NCBI RefSeq assembly: GCF_000298315.2
Contig: NZ_AEYE02000011.1
Span: 301,781 to 365,780 of the forward strand
Direction of reading: 5' to 3'
Source: Rhizobium grahamii CCGE 502
GTDB lineage: Bacteria > Pseudomonadota > Alphaproteobacteria > Rhizobiales > Rhizobiaceae
Length of the DNA stretch: 64,000 nucleotides
The notes under the pieces are model-generated. The model saw nothing but the letters and a program-made list of their open reading frames with translations. It ran no database searches and had not been told where the DNA came from. Below are positions 40,218-48,125 of this stretch, in pieces. Numbering within the stretch: position 1 is the first letter of the stretch; each line of letters begins with the position of its first letter. The position numbers were made by a program, and so were the translations under genes.

Positions 40218-40985
40218 ATGATGACGACAGCGGATTACATTGCACTGGTCTTCTTTGCAGCGATCTGGTTCGGCTATGCGCGCCTGCTGCACAGCTCGAG
40301 CTTCTTCGGCAGAACTAGCCTGACCCATGCCATGCGGGAACGCCGGCGCGAGTGGATCTACAATTCGCTGCGGCGCGATTTGAAGATGATCGACACCCAG
40401 ATCATGGCCGGCCTGCAGAATGGCACCGCATTCTTTGCATCGACGTCGATTTTCGCTATCGGCAGCTGCTTTGCCCTGCTGGGCGCCACGGAAAAGGTTG
40501 ATGCCGTCTTCGCCGATCTGCCCTACGTCTTTCATAGCGGGCATGCGGTCTTTGAAATGAAGGTCGGCGGGCTGGCAGCGCTTTTCGGCTATGCCTTTTT
40601 CAAGTTTGGTTGGTCGTACCGCCTATTTAACTATTGCACGATCCTTTTCGGTTCGATTCCGATGATGCGTGACACCGAACAGGATGTGATTGCCGCTGAG
40701 CGGGCGGCGGAACGCGTCATCCGCATGAACATCATTGCAGCGGGTCATTTCAACGAGGGGCTGCGCGCCATTTTCCTGTCGATCGGCTACCTCGGCTGGT
40801 TCATCAATCCCTATGTCTTCATGCTGACGACAACGATCGTGATTGTCGTGCTGACGAGGCGGCAGTTTTTCTCCGAGGCGCGGCTGGCGATCATGGACGT
40901 CCAACCGCCATCAAATCTCCACCTTTCTCCTGTTCCCCGCGCCAAGCCGTCTACCGATGGCGGCGACTCATCCGAGGGACTGTGA
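40218..40985 (+). CDS. DUF599 membrane protein
   Basis: A 255-residue inner-membrane protein with about four helices (near residues 5-25, 72-90, 112-135 and 185-215). The family signature lies in RREWIYNSLRRDLKMIDTQIMAGLQNGTAFFAS and in RMNIIAAGHFNEGLRAIFLSIGYLGWF. Function unknown. Its stop codon directly abuts the start of the next membrane protein, so the two are co-translated. Confidence 0.88.
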   Translation: MMTTADYIALVFFAAIWFGYARLLHSSSFFGRTSLTHAMRERRREWIYNSLRRDLKMIDTQIMAGLQNGTAFFASTSIFAIGSCFALLGATEKVDAVFADLPYVFHSGHAVFEMKVGGLAALFGYAFFKFGWSYRLFNYCTILFGSIPMMRDTEQDVIAAERAAERVIRMNIIAAGHFNEGLRAIFLSIGYLGWFINPYVFMLTTTIVIVVLTRRQFFSEARLAIMDVQPPSNLHLSPVPRAKPSTDGGDSSEGL

Positions 40986-41972
40986 ATGACCGCTTTGGCA
41001 ACGGAAACACATGTGAGCGTCAGGCCGCCTCGCATCGGCTTGCTGGATACAGCGCGCGGTGTCGCCCTGCTGGCAATGGCGACCTACCATTTTACCTGGG
41101 ATATGGAGTTCATGGGCTACCTCGCTCCAGGCACCGCTGAGACCGGCTGGCTGAAGCTCTACGCCCGCGCCATCGCATCGACATTCTTGTTCATTGTCGG
41201 CGTCAGCCTGGTCCTCGCAAACACGCCGGAGATCCGCTGGCGGTCGTTCTGGAAGCGGCTTGCAATGATCGCCGCCGCAGCGCTTGCGATTTCAGTGGTG
41301 ACGTGGTTCGTTTTCCCCGGCGAATGGATCTTCTTCGGCATCCTCCATTGCATCGCAGTCCTAAGCCTGCTCGGGCTTGTCTTCCTGCGTCTACCCTTGC
41401 CTGTCACCATCGCCGCGACCGCTGCAGTTGCCGCGGCATGGGTTGTTGATACATGGGTCGCGCCGGATCTGTTGCGCTCGCCGATCTTCAATCCGCGCTA
41501 CCTCGCCTGGATCGGCTTGGCGGAGATGCCGCAAAGATCGAACGACTTTGTCCCGATCTTCCCCTGGGCGGTGTCCTTCCTGCTTGGCATGACAGCGGCT
41601 CTGATTGCCATGAGGACGGGGCTGCTAGAGAGGCTTGCCAAGCTTGGCACGGGTTCAAGCCTGCCGGCAAAGGTTGGGCGTCATAGCCTCGCCTTCTACC
41701 TTATTCATCAACCTGTGTTGATCGCGGTCGCCTACGGGCTATCCCTAATTGTTCCGCCTGCTAAGCCGGACCCCGTCGAAACCTACCTGAGGCAATGCAA
41801 TGCCTCTTGCATGATGCAGGAAGGCGAAGCGCTATGCCGCAGCTTCTGCCAGTGCACTCTTGATGCGTTACAGGCGCAAAACCTCTTCACGGAATTCCAG
41901 TCTGGCGCCGTCAAGCCGGATGACGGACGGATCATGGCGCTTGCCAGCGAGTGCAGCGCCAACACCCAATAA
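40986..41972 (+). CDS. Heparan-alpha-glucosaminide acetyltransferase-like (DUF1624) membrane protein
   Basis: A 328-residue polytopic membrane protein with about eight helices, of the DUF1624/YeiB-like acyltransferase group. Marks are RIGLLDTARGVALLAMATYHFTWD near the start with its potentially catalytic His, IFFGILHCIAV, and the late SLAFYLIHQPVLIAVAYG. The last 60 residues form a cytoplasmic or periplasmic tail with a Cys cluster (QCNASCMMQEG, LCRSFCQCTLD) that is unusual for an acyltransferase and may bind metal or form disulphides. It begins immediately after the DUF599 stop. Confidence 0.85.
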   Translation: MTALATETHVSVRPPRIGLLDTARGVALLAMATYHFTWDMEFMGYLAPGTAETGWLKLYARAIASTFLFIVGVSLVLANTPEIRWRSFWKRLAMIAAAALAISVVTWFVFPGEWIFFGILHCIAVLSLLGLVFLRLPLPVTIAATAAVAAAWVVDTWVAPDLLRSPIFNPRYLAWIGLAEMPQRSNDFVPIFPWAVSFLLGMTAALIAMRTGLLERLAKLGTGSSLPAKVGRHSLAFYLIHQPVLIAVAYGLSLIVPPAKPDPVETYLRQCNASCMMQEGEALCRSFCQCTLDALQAQNLFTEFQSGAVKPDDGRIMALASECSANTQ

Positions 41973-42365
41973 TCAGGTGCCGACGCCGATGTCGGCCAGC
42001 CGACCGAGGCATGCCTCTTCAATATTGTCGAGTTCGGCGAGGGTATCGTCGATATCCTTGCGCTTCTGGCGCAGATCTTCGCGTTTCTCGTCCACGCGTT
42101 TCATCAGGAGCTTCAGCTGACCGAGCTCGCCGGGTGGCTCCTTGTAGACCTGGATGATCTCGCGGATTTCCGCGATGGTGAAGCCGATGCGCCGGCCACG
42201 CAGGATTTCCTGGATCAGACGGCGATCCGCCGGACGGAACAGTCGCGTGCGTCCGCGTCGCTCCGGATGGATCAAGCCTTCGTCTTCGTAGAACCGAAGC
42301 GTACGCGTCGATACTCCAAACTCGCGTGTCAACTCGGTTATGCTATAGTATTTGCTGACCGGCAT
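41973..42365 (-). CDS. MerR-family transcriptional regulator
   Basis: A 130-residue regulator with the MerR winged helix (YSITELTREFGVSTRTLRFYEDEGLIHPERRG and RRIGFTIAEIREIIQVY) and a coiled-coil dimerisation segment (about 80-115). There is no recognisable Cys metal site, so it is unlikely to be a mercury- or copper-type sensor; LiuR-like MerR proteins of this size control acyl-CoA catabolism. A near-perfect 24-base palindrome sits upstream, a likely autoregulatory operator. Its stop abuts that of the convergent DUF1624 gene. Confidence 0.9.
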   Translation of the reverse strand: MPVSKYYSITELTREFGVSTRTLRFYEDEGLIHPERRGRTRLFRPADRRLIQEILRGRRIGFTIAEIREIIQVYKEPPGELGQLKLLMKRVDEKREDLRQKRKDIDDTLAELDNIEEACLGRLADIGVGT

Positions 42366-42394
42366 AGGTTCCCCACCATTGAAGAACCGATAAT

Positions 42395-42418
42395 ATTGAC
42401 TTTTACGTAATAGTCAAT
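42395..42418. promoter_or_regulatory. 24-base palindromic operator upstream of the MerR gene
   Basis: Arms ATTGACT and AGTCAAT enclose a centre with TTACGTAA; only one base pair of the 24-base palindrome fails to match. It lies 30-53 bases before the regulator start, the spacing and length expected of a MerR-type site between promoter elements. The TTGAC arm may itself be the -35 hexamer. Confidence 0.7.
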
Positions 42419-42441
42419 TTCTGCAGGCGAATTCGAGCCGG

Positions 42442-43854
42442 CTAAATTCCAAACCACCATGTCGCGATGCCGAGAAACGCAAAAAAGCCTGTGCAATCAG
42501 TCACGGTCGTGACGAAAACAGAGGACGCGATGGCGGGATCTGCGCCGACTTTATCCAATAGCAACGGCAACAGAATTCCGGCAAGCGCCGCTGCAAAGAG
42601 ATTGATGACCATCGCCGCGCCGATTACGAAGCCTAGCTGGTAGTCGTGGAACCACGTAGCGGCAATCGCGCCCATGATGACGGAGAAGAGCGCGCCGTTG
42701 GCCACGCCGACCCCCGCCTCTCTACGAATGATGCGACCGGCGTTGTAGATGTCGATGTCGCCGGTCGCCAAGGCGCGGACGGTGACCGTCATCGTCTGTG
42801 TTCCTGCATTGCCACCCATGGACGCCACGATCGGCATCAGCACGGCCAGCGCGATCATCTTCTCGATCGATTCGTCGAACAGGCCAATGACGCTTGCCGA
42901 CAACAGCGCTGTCCCGAGATTGATCACCAGCCAGAGAAAGCGCGAGCGCACGGTCGAGAAGACATTGTCGGACAGTTCTTCGTCGCCGACGCCGCCAAGG
43001 CGCTTGATGTCTTCGTCTGCCTCCTCGTGGATGACGTCGACGACGTCATCGATCGTGAGGACGCCCACCAGCCTGTCATTCTCGTCGACGACGGCGGCTG
43101 AGAGAAGGTCGTACTGCTCAAAGAGCTGGGCCGCTTCTTCCTGATCCATCTCCGCGGGAATCGGGTGATTCGTCTCCCGCATGATGGATTCGATTTTGGA
43201 TTGCCGCTTTGTGCGCAGGATCTTGTCCAGATCGACGGCACCCAACAGTTTGAATGTCGGGTCGATAACGAAGATCTGCGAGAACGAGTACGGCAGGTCC
43301 TCCTCGTCGCGCATGTAGTCGATCGTCTGGCCGACCGTCCAAAACGGCGGAACAGCGACGAATTCGGTCTGCATGCGGCGCCCAGCCGAGCTTTCCGGGT
43401 AGTCAAGTGCGCGCCGCAACCGCACCCGTTCGGTAAACGGCAGCTGCGCAAGGATTTCTTCCCGGTCCTCGGTGTCGAGGTCCTCGAGAATGTAAACAGC
43501 GTCGTCCGAATCGAGTTCACCGATTGCCGCGGCGATCTGCTCGTTCGGCATCTGGTCGACGATCTCGCGACGAATCGTTTCGTCGACCTCCGTCAGCGCC
43601 GTCATGTCGAATTCGTCGCCAAGCAGGCGAACGAGTGCAAGTCGTTGGTCGGGCTGCAGCGATTCGAGGAGGTCGCCTATTTCCGATTCGTGCAGCCGCG
43701 CGACGTGTTGGCGCAGGAAGATCGTGTCGCGATCGGCGATGGCTGCGCCGACCAGCGCGAGGAAATCGCCACGGACGTTGCCATTTTCATCATAGATGTC
43801 GGTTTCGCCGCTATCTGGCCGCGGGCGGACGAGCTCTTCTGCGTCGTTCGTCAT
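42442..43854 (-). CDS. mgtE: Magnesium transporter MgtE
   Basis: A 470-residue magnesium channel. The order is an acidic N domain of helical repeats (LLESLQPDQRLALVRLLG and so on, about 40-140), two CBS domains (around IFVIDPTFKLLGAVDL and VVDENDRLVGVLTIDDVVDVI), a connecting helix, and five membrane helices at the C-terminus with the pore signature MPIVASMGGNAGTQTMTV. The start at MTNDAEE is chosen over a longer in-frame reading. Magnesium binding to the CBS and N domains gates the channel in the family. Confidence 0.96.
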   Translation of the reverse strand: MTNDAEELVRPRPDSGETDIYDENGNVRGDFLALVGAAIADRDTIFLRQHVARLHESEIGDLLESLQPDQRLALVRLLGDEFDMTALTEVDETIRREIVDQMPNEQIAAAIGELDSDDAVYILEDLDTEDREEILAQLPFTERVRLRRALDYPESSAGRRMQTEFVAVPPFWTVGQTIDYMRDEEDLPYSFSQIFVIDPTFKLLGAVDLDKILRTKRQSKIESIMRETNHPIPAEMDQEEAAQLFEQYDLLSAAVVDENDRLVGVLTIDDVVDVIHEEADEDIKRLGGVGDEELSDNVFSTVRSRFLWLVINLGTALLSASVIGLFDESIEKMIALAVLMPIVASMGGNAGTQTMTVTVRALATGDIDIYNAGRIIRREAGVGVANGALFSVIMGAIAATWFHDYQLGFVIGAAMVINLFAAALAGILLPLLLDKVGADPAIASSVFVTTVTDCTGFFAFLGIATWWFGI

Positions 43855-44022
43855 GATTTGCCGCCCTCGCATCTCGTTTGAAGTTCAATGACTAAGCGCC
43901 GAAGTGTCGAGATTCGTGCTAGCGGAAAGCTAGAGGTCCGTCCAGCCGCAAACGCCTTGCCTGGATGACAATGCGCCTGCGCAACGATAGTTTCCCTCCA
44001 TCTTGAATGAGGAGCCTTGGCA

Positions 44023-44517
44023 GTGGCTGTCCGCCCAATATTGCGTTTCCCCGACGTCGGTCTCAGAACCGTTTGCAGGCCCGTCGAGGTTTTTGACCAA
44101 AGCCTTCGTGGACTCGCTGATGATCTTCTGGATACGTTGCGGGCCGCGCCCGGGGTAGGCATTACCGCTGCCCACATCGGCGTTTTTCTTCGGGTAGTCG
44201 TCATAGAGTTCAGCCGCGGCGAAGGCGTGCGCCACTACGTCAATCCTGAAATCAGTTTTGCGTCCGACGAGACGATTCGCCATATCGAAGGAAGTGTCTC
44301 GATGCCTGGTGTGACCGACGAGGTTGTGCGGCCCAAGGCTATTCGCGTTCGCTACCGTGATCTGGCTGGGGCTGAGCAGGAGGAGGATGCGGAGGGATTC
44401 CTCGCAGTCTGCATCCAGCACGAGATCGATCAGCTCGACGGTGTCTTCTGGATACAACGCCTGTCGAGACTCAAGCGCGAGCGGTTGGTGAAACGGTGGG
44501 AGAAGTCGCGTGCGTAA
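44023..44517 (+). CDS. Peptide deformylase-like protein with altered active site
   Basis: A 164-residue deformylase-fold protein; true deformylases remove the formyl group from new proteins. I start at the GTG (MAVRPILRFPD) eight bases after GAGGAG; a TTG two codons earlier is too close to that site. The fold is clear, but all three motifs are changed: GxGxAAxQ reads GVGITAAHIG (His51 for Gln), EGCLS reads EGSVS (Ser91 for the metal Cys) and HExxH reads HEIDQ (Gln137 for the second His). It is probably not an ordinary deformylase. Confidence 0.88.
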   Translation: MAVRPILRFPDVGLRTVCRPVEVFDQSLRGLADDLLDTLRAAPGVGITAAHIGVFLRVVVIEFSRGEGVRHYVNPEISFASDETIRHIEGSVSMPGVTDEVVRPKAIRVRYRDLAGAEQEEDAEGFLAVCIQHEIDQLDGVFWIQRLSRLKRERLVKRWEKSRA

Positions 44518-44729
44518 CAGTGGTGCAGAGGAATAAACGATCCCTCTTTGATTGTGTAAAGTTTGCTGGATACCCGCCGTGGCTTAGAAAACAGGGTACT
44601 ATCACAAAGCTGTCAAATCGGGTCGCGCATCTGTGATTTCATTTGATAAAGCGGCGCTGCCCACGTGATTTTTCACTCACATTCTTGCCGCAATTCGAGC
44701 GCGAAGTCTTCGTTGCCGAGGGTTTGGTA

Positions 44730-44747
44730 TCGTTGTGATTACAACGA
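44730..44747. promoter_or_regulatory. Inverted repeat before the YSNDY-repeat protein
   Basis: TCGTTGT (44730-44736) and ACAACGA (44741-44747) around GATT, just upstream of the GAGGAG ribosome site. It could be an operator or a leader hairpin. Confidence 0.4.
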
Positions 44748-44766
44748 AGAATTGAGGAGATATTCC

Positions 44767-45135
44767 ATGCGCTTCAGATTTGCTGCCGCCACTTCCATTC
44801 TCGTCCTCGGCCTTGCAGGTGCGGCCTTCGCTCAAACTCAGTACTCGAACGACTACAGCAATGACAGTGACGGGTTCGCGCCCGTCCAGACAACGGCGAA
44901 GAAGCCGGTCCACTACGTCAATCGCAAAGCACCCGAATATTCCAACGACTACACGAATGACAGCGACGGATTTGCGCCTACTCATATGTCGCCGAACGTT
45001 GACAGGACGACGACGGCCAGCATCAAGCCCCTGCCCGACTGCGACTACATGAAGACGAACTCCAAGGTGCATACCGCCGGCGGCGATAGCGGGGCATCAC
45101 ATTCCGATGCCTGCCGCGACATCGGCGATAAATAG
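44767..45135 (+). CDS. Small exported protein with YSNDY-NDSDGFAP repeat
   Basis: A 122-residue exported protein of unknown function. The ATG at 44767 follows GAGGAGAT; a longer in-frame reading is unsupported. A signal peptide ends at AFA-Q (about residue 22). The mature protein holds two near-identical 14-residue repeats, YSNDY-S-NDSDGFAP (26-39) and YSNDY-T-NDSDGFAP (58-71), rich in Asn and Asp as in calcium-binding repeats. The C-terminal part has two Cys (PDCDYM, SDACRD). Probably periplasmic or secreted. Confidence 0.8.
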   Translation: MRFRFAAATSILVLGLAGAAFAQTQYSNDYSNDSDGFAPVQTTAKKPVHYVNRKAPEYSNDYTNDSDGFAPTHMSPNVDRTTTASIKPLPDCDYMKTNSKVHTAGGDSGASHSDACRDIGDK

Positions 45136-45145
45136 CGAACCGCAG

Positions 45146-45175
45146 CAAAGGGCTGGCTGCTTATCCGGCCCTTTG
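45146..45175. terminator. Bidirectional terminator between the repeat protein and lipB
   Basis: CAAAGGGC (45146-45153) pairs with GCCCTTTG (45168-45175) around a 14-base loop. The AAA and TTT ends of the arms give short T-tracts in both directions, suiting two convergent genes. Confidence 0.6.
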
Positions 45176-45204
45176 TCACTCACTAGAAGGGTGAGCCCGT
45201 TCCC

Positions 45205-45921
45205 TTAGTCGTTGACCGTCTCTCCGAAAACCGATTCGAATGCCTGCCGAAGGAGGATGTCGACATCGGCCATCATAACCGGCAGCCCGAGATCGATGAG
45301 GCTCGTTACGCCGTAGGCCGAAATCCCGCACGGGACGATTCCGCTGAAATGGTCGAGATCCGGTTCGACGTTCAGTGAGAGCCCGTGAAAGGTCACCCAC
45401 TTCCGCAGCCGGATGCCCAGCGCTGCGATCTTGTCTTCGGCCATCGTGCCATCGCGCAGAGCTGCCTTATCGGGCCTGCGTACCCAGACGCCAACCCGGT
45501 CCTCGCGCCGCTCGCCGCGGACGTTCATCGAATCAAGCGTGCGGATGACCACTTCCTCGAGCGCAGCAACAAAGGCGCGCACGTCCTGGCGTCTACGTTT
45601 CAGGTCGAGCATAACGTAGGCAACGCGTTGGCCCGGTCCGTGATAGGTATATTCGCCGCCGCGTCCCGTTGCGAAGACAGGGAATCGATCTGGCTGCACC
45701 AGGTCTTGGGGGTCGGCGCTGGTCCCGGCTGTATAGAGAGGTGGATGTTCCACGAGCCAGACGAGCTCGTCGCCGCCTTCGGCAATCGCAGCGACCTCGC
45801 GCTCCATGTTTTCCACAGCCTCCAGATAAGGCACCAGCCCGTCGGCGATGCGCCATCGGACCGGCCGTGACCCTTCGGCCGGCATCATGGAGTATTCGAG
45901 ATCTGTGCGTAACATAGCCAT
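45205..45921 (-). CDS. lipB: Octanoyl-[acyl carrier protein]:protein octanoyltransferase
   Basis: LipB transfers octanoyl groups from acyl carrier protein to lipoyl domains, the first step of lipoate synthesis. The 238-residue protein has [27 protein letters not shown], the catalytic Cys in [14 protein letters not shown] and the catalytic Lys in [17 protein letters not shown]. Two ATG codons two residues apart open the frame. It stands alone before tRNA-Leu. Confidence 0.96.
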   Translation of the reverse strand: MAMLRTDLEYSMMPAEGSRPVRWRIADGLVPYLEAVENMEREVAAIAEGGDELVWLVEHPPLYTAGTSADPQDLVQPDRFPVFATGRGGEYTYHGPGQRVAYVMLDLKRRRQDVRAFVAALEEVVIRTLDSMNVRGERREDRVGVWVRRPDKAALRDGTMAEDKIAALGIRLRKWVTFHGLSLNVEPDLDHFSGIVPCGISAYGVTSLIDLGLPVMMADVDILLRQAFESVFGETVND

Positions 45922-46093
45922 TCCTTGCCGAGGCTGCTCTGGAGGCAGCGCTGCGAAGGCTTATATGGCCCCGTTTCGAAGGCGATTCAAATGCTGTGAT
46001 CTGTTTTGAAAAAATCTGTCATATCGCCCTTGTGTCTCGAAAAACCTTTTGCTACATGCTGCGTCGCCGGCACAAACCGGCACCTACCACGAT

Positions 46094-46178
46094 GCGGTCG
46101 TGGCGGAATTGGTAGACGCGCAGCGTTGAGGTCGCTGTGGGGCAACCCGTGGAAGTTCGAGTCTTCTCGACCGCACCA
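46094..46178 (+). tRNA. tRNA-Leu (anticodon GAG)
   Basis: The acceptor arm GCGGTCG pairs with CGACCGC, followed by A and an encoded CCA. The D arm is TGGCGGAATTGGTAGACGC; the anticodon stem CAGCG/CGCTG encloses TTGAGGT with anticodon GAG. A long variable arm (GGGGCAACCC) and the T arm with GTTCGAGTC complete a class II leucine tRNA of 85 bases. It marks the border between the conserved left part and the accessory right part of the window. Confidence 0.96.
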
Positions 46179-46403
46179 TCTCCTCTCAGGAGGATTGTTT
46201 TCGTTGATCTTTTCGGTTGGCGACTGGGTCTTTTGTGGCTCAGCTTTGTTCTAATCTTTGGCTCAAAAAATAGTTATTTTTACGAATGCGAAGCGATGGT
46301 TGGGTCCTTCAGCTTTATATTGACTGTTTTTTGAATTGCCCGGTGCGCCTTCCCCGGACGTAAAGCTGACAAGCGAGCGCTCTTTCGGTCCGTGTCGTCC
46401 ACA

Positions 46404-46808
46404 ATGACACCGGAGACCACCGCATCCGCGCTTCTGGAACATCATGAGCTTCAGGATGAGGTGTTCGGCGCCGCTGGCCTCGTCGTTCGCTGCCGGGACC
46501 TCGCGGAACTCGAAGCGGTCATCGACGCTCTGGAGGGGCAGCTGACGGTGGCGATGTTCGTCTCCGACGACGACGAGGCCGATGCTCGCCGTCTCGTTCC
46601 TAAGCTTGAGATGCTTGCCGGCCGCCTGCTCGTAAACGGTTTCGGAACGGGTGTCGAAGTCTCTCCGGCGATGGTCCATGGCGGTCCTTACCCTGCAACC
46701 GCAGACGGTCGATCCACATCCGTCGCAACGCTGGCCATCGACCGTTTCCTGAGGCCCGTATCCTACCAGGACTTTTCATGCACACTTCTTCCCGAGGTGC
46801 TGCGATAG
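46404..46808 (+). pseudogene. C-terminal remnant of an aldehyde dehydrogenase (ketoglutarate-semialdehyde type)
   Basis: About 134 codons matching the last third of alpha-ketoglutarate-semialdehyde dehydrogenases: [59 protein letters not shown] and LLPEVLR. The NAD-binding part and the catalytic Cys and Glu are absent, and no start or ribosome site is evident. The fragment begins about 225 bases past tRNA-Leu, so the 5' part was lost to a deletion or insertion at this border. Confidence 0.85.
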
Positions 46809-47194
46809 TTGAGGCCAGGGCCGCCGAACGTTGCGTCGGCGGCCCTGATTCGTACGTCGGGCCGCCTCGGCGTGGCCTAGCAGACCAGGAAGAAAGACTC
46901 GGGTACGCGCCGTTACTCGACCGAGCCTCCGCAGATGCGAGCCGCGACGGCCGCATCGCCGTTGATTTCAAGGAGCTTCTTGCCTCCTCGATAAAGAGGC
47001 GCATGAGCGCCTGAGCGGAAGCAATCCCCAAAAAACGCCGTCGCGGAATCCGACGACGCAGTTGTGCTGAAGCGAATTAGCATCGCCCGACGCACGAGGA
47101 CTGGACCGTCCTGAGGTTTGGGGCGATCCCGCCAGGCGACACTCGGAGAATATCGGAAGCAGCAATTCGTTTCGGGAGGCGCGCCGCGACTGTA
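46809..47194. other. Region without a recognised gene
   Basis: Open frames on both strands here lack family resemblance and good starts. It is probably debris between two gene remnants and the small exported protein. Confidence 0.5.
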
Positions 47195-47497
47195 TTACTG
47201 ACCCAACCATCGATACTCAGCGATCGACGCCTTGCCGGACTTCTTGTCGTACAGGCAGATCACATTGACGAGTTTCTTCGTCTTGGGGTTCTTCTCTCTA
47301 AGCAGGACAGCGACCTTTGCGGTGGCATCATCGAAAACGACTGGGGCGGTCGCCTCCGGAGACACCATGCGTGATTGCCCGATGCAGGTGCCATTGGCCT
47401 TTGCATAGAGCGCGTTCCACGCCGCGTCGCTTGATGCATGGGCCAGTGGCGCAATGGCAAGCAGTGCAGTCGCTGTGGCAATCGCGATCTTTGGCAT
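47195..47497 (-). CDS. Small exported hypothetical protein
   Basis: A 100-residue protein with a clear signal peptide (IAIATATALLAIAPLAHA-S) and an ATG preceded by AAGGAA. The mature part has two Cys (NGTCIGQSR, VNVICLYDKK) that may form a disulphide, and a beta-rich second half ending SIAEYRWLGQ. I do not recognise the family. It looks intact, unlike its neighbours on both sides. Confidence 0.75.
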   Translation of the reverse strand: MPKIAIATATALLAIAPLAHASSDAAWNALYAKANGTCIGQSRMVSPEATAPVVFDDATAKVAVLLREKNPKTKKLVNVICLYDKKSGKASIAEYRWLGQ

Positions 47498-47610
47498 CTA
47501 AAATTCCTTATGTCATTTCGTATAGGGCCGGACGTCGGCTGGCCGTTGTTCGCCACAAACGATGGCAGCATAAGGGCCGCACCGCCCAATCCGGGTCAAA
47601 GCAGCTTAAG

Positions 47611-48012
47611 GCGTGCAGAAGGCGCTTCCCTTCTCGGCAAAGATCTTCGGTGATCCTGATCGGCTCCACAACCAGCATCGAAGAAACCGAAGCGTTCTCG
47701 GTCTACTCGGCTTCGAAGGCAGCGGTCCGCAACCTTGCCCGCTCCTGGGCGCTCGGCCTCAAGGGTACGGGCGTTCGCGTGAACGTGCTGTCGCCTGGGC
47801 CGACCCGCACCCCCCCGGCCTCGTCGAACTGGTCGGCGACGACAAGAACGCGCACAGCAGGCTTCCTTGATGCGCTCACGTCCACGATCCCGTTGGGCCG
47901 CGTCGGTGAGCCGGAGGAGATCGCGAAGGCTGCGCTTTTCCTGGCCTCAGACGACTCCAGCTTCGTCAACGGCGTCGAGCTCTTCGCCGACGGAGGCAAG
48001 GCTCAGGACTAA
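47611..48012 (+). pseudogene. Remnant of a short-chain dehydrogenase/reductase
   Basis: The C-terminal half of an SDR enzyme. VQKALPFSAK lies in one frame, then SVILIGSTTSIEETEAFSVYSASKAAV with the catalytic Tyr-Lys (YxxxK) in another. A CCCCCCC run after SPGPTRTP shifts the frame (GLVELVGDDKNAH is read one base off) and the frame returns at GFLDALTSTIPLGRVGEPEEIAKAALFLASDDSSFVNG, ending at GGKAQD. The Rossmann N-terminus is missing or unreadable, so the gene is dead. It may extend left to about 47525. Confidence 0.82.
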
Positions 48013-48125
48013 TTTCCGGTGGCGGTCGCTTCGTGCGACCGCCACGCAGCCCGCAGTCACGCGCCTTCTTGACGAGGGATGCTCCTGCACTGTCAATAGC
48101 GCGGACATCAACAGGCCACGTGAAG

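Noticed and set aside
46179-46403. Integrase or att repeat next to tRNA-Leu
   Set aside because: The 225 bases after the tRNA show no integrase coding and I found no matching repeat by eye.
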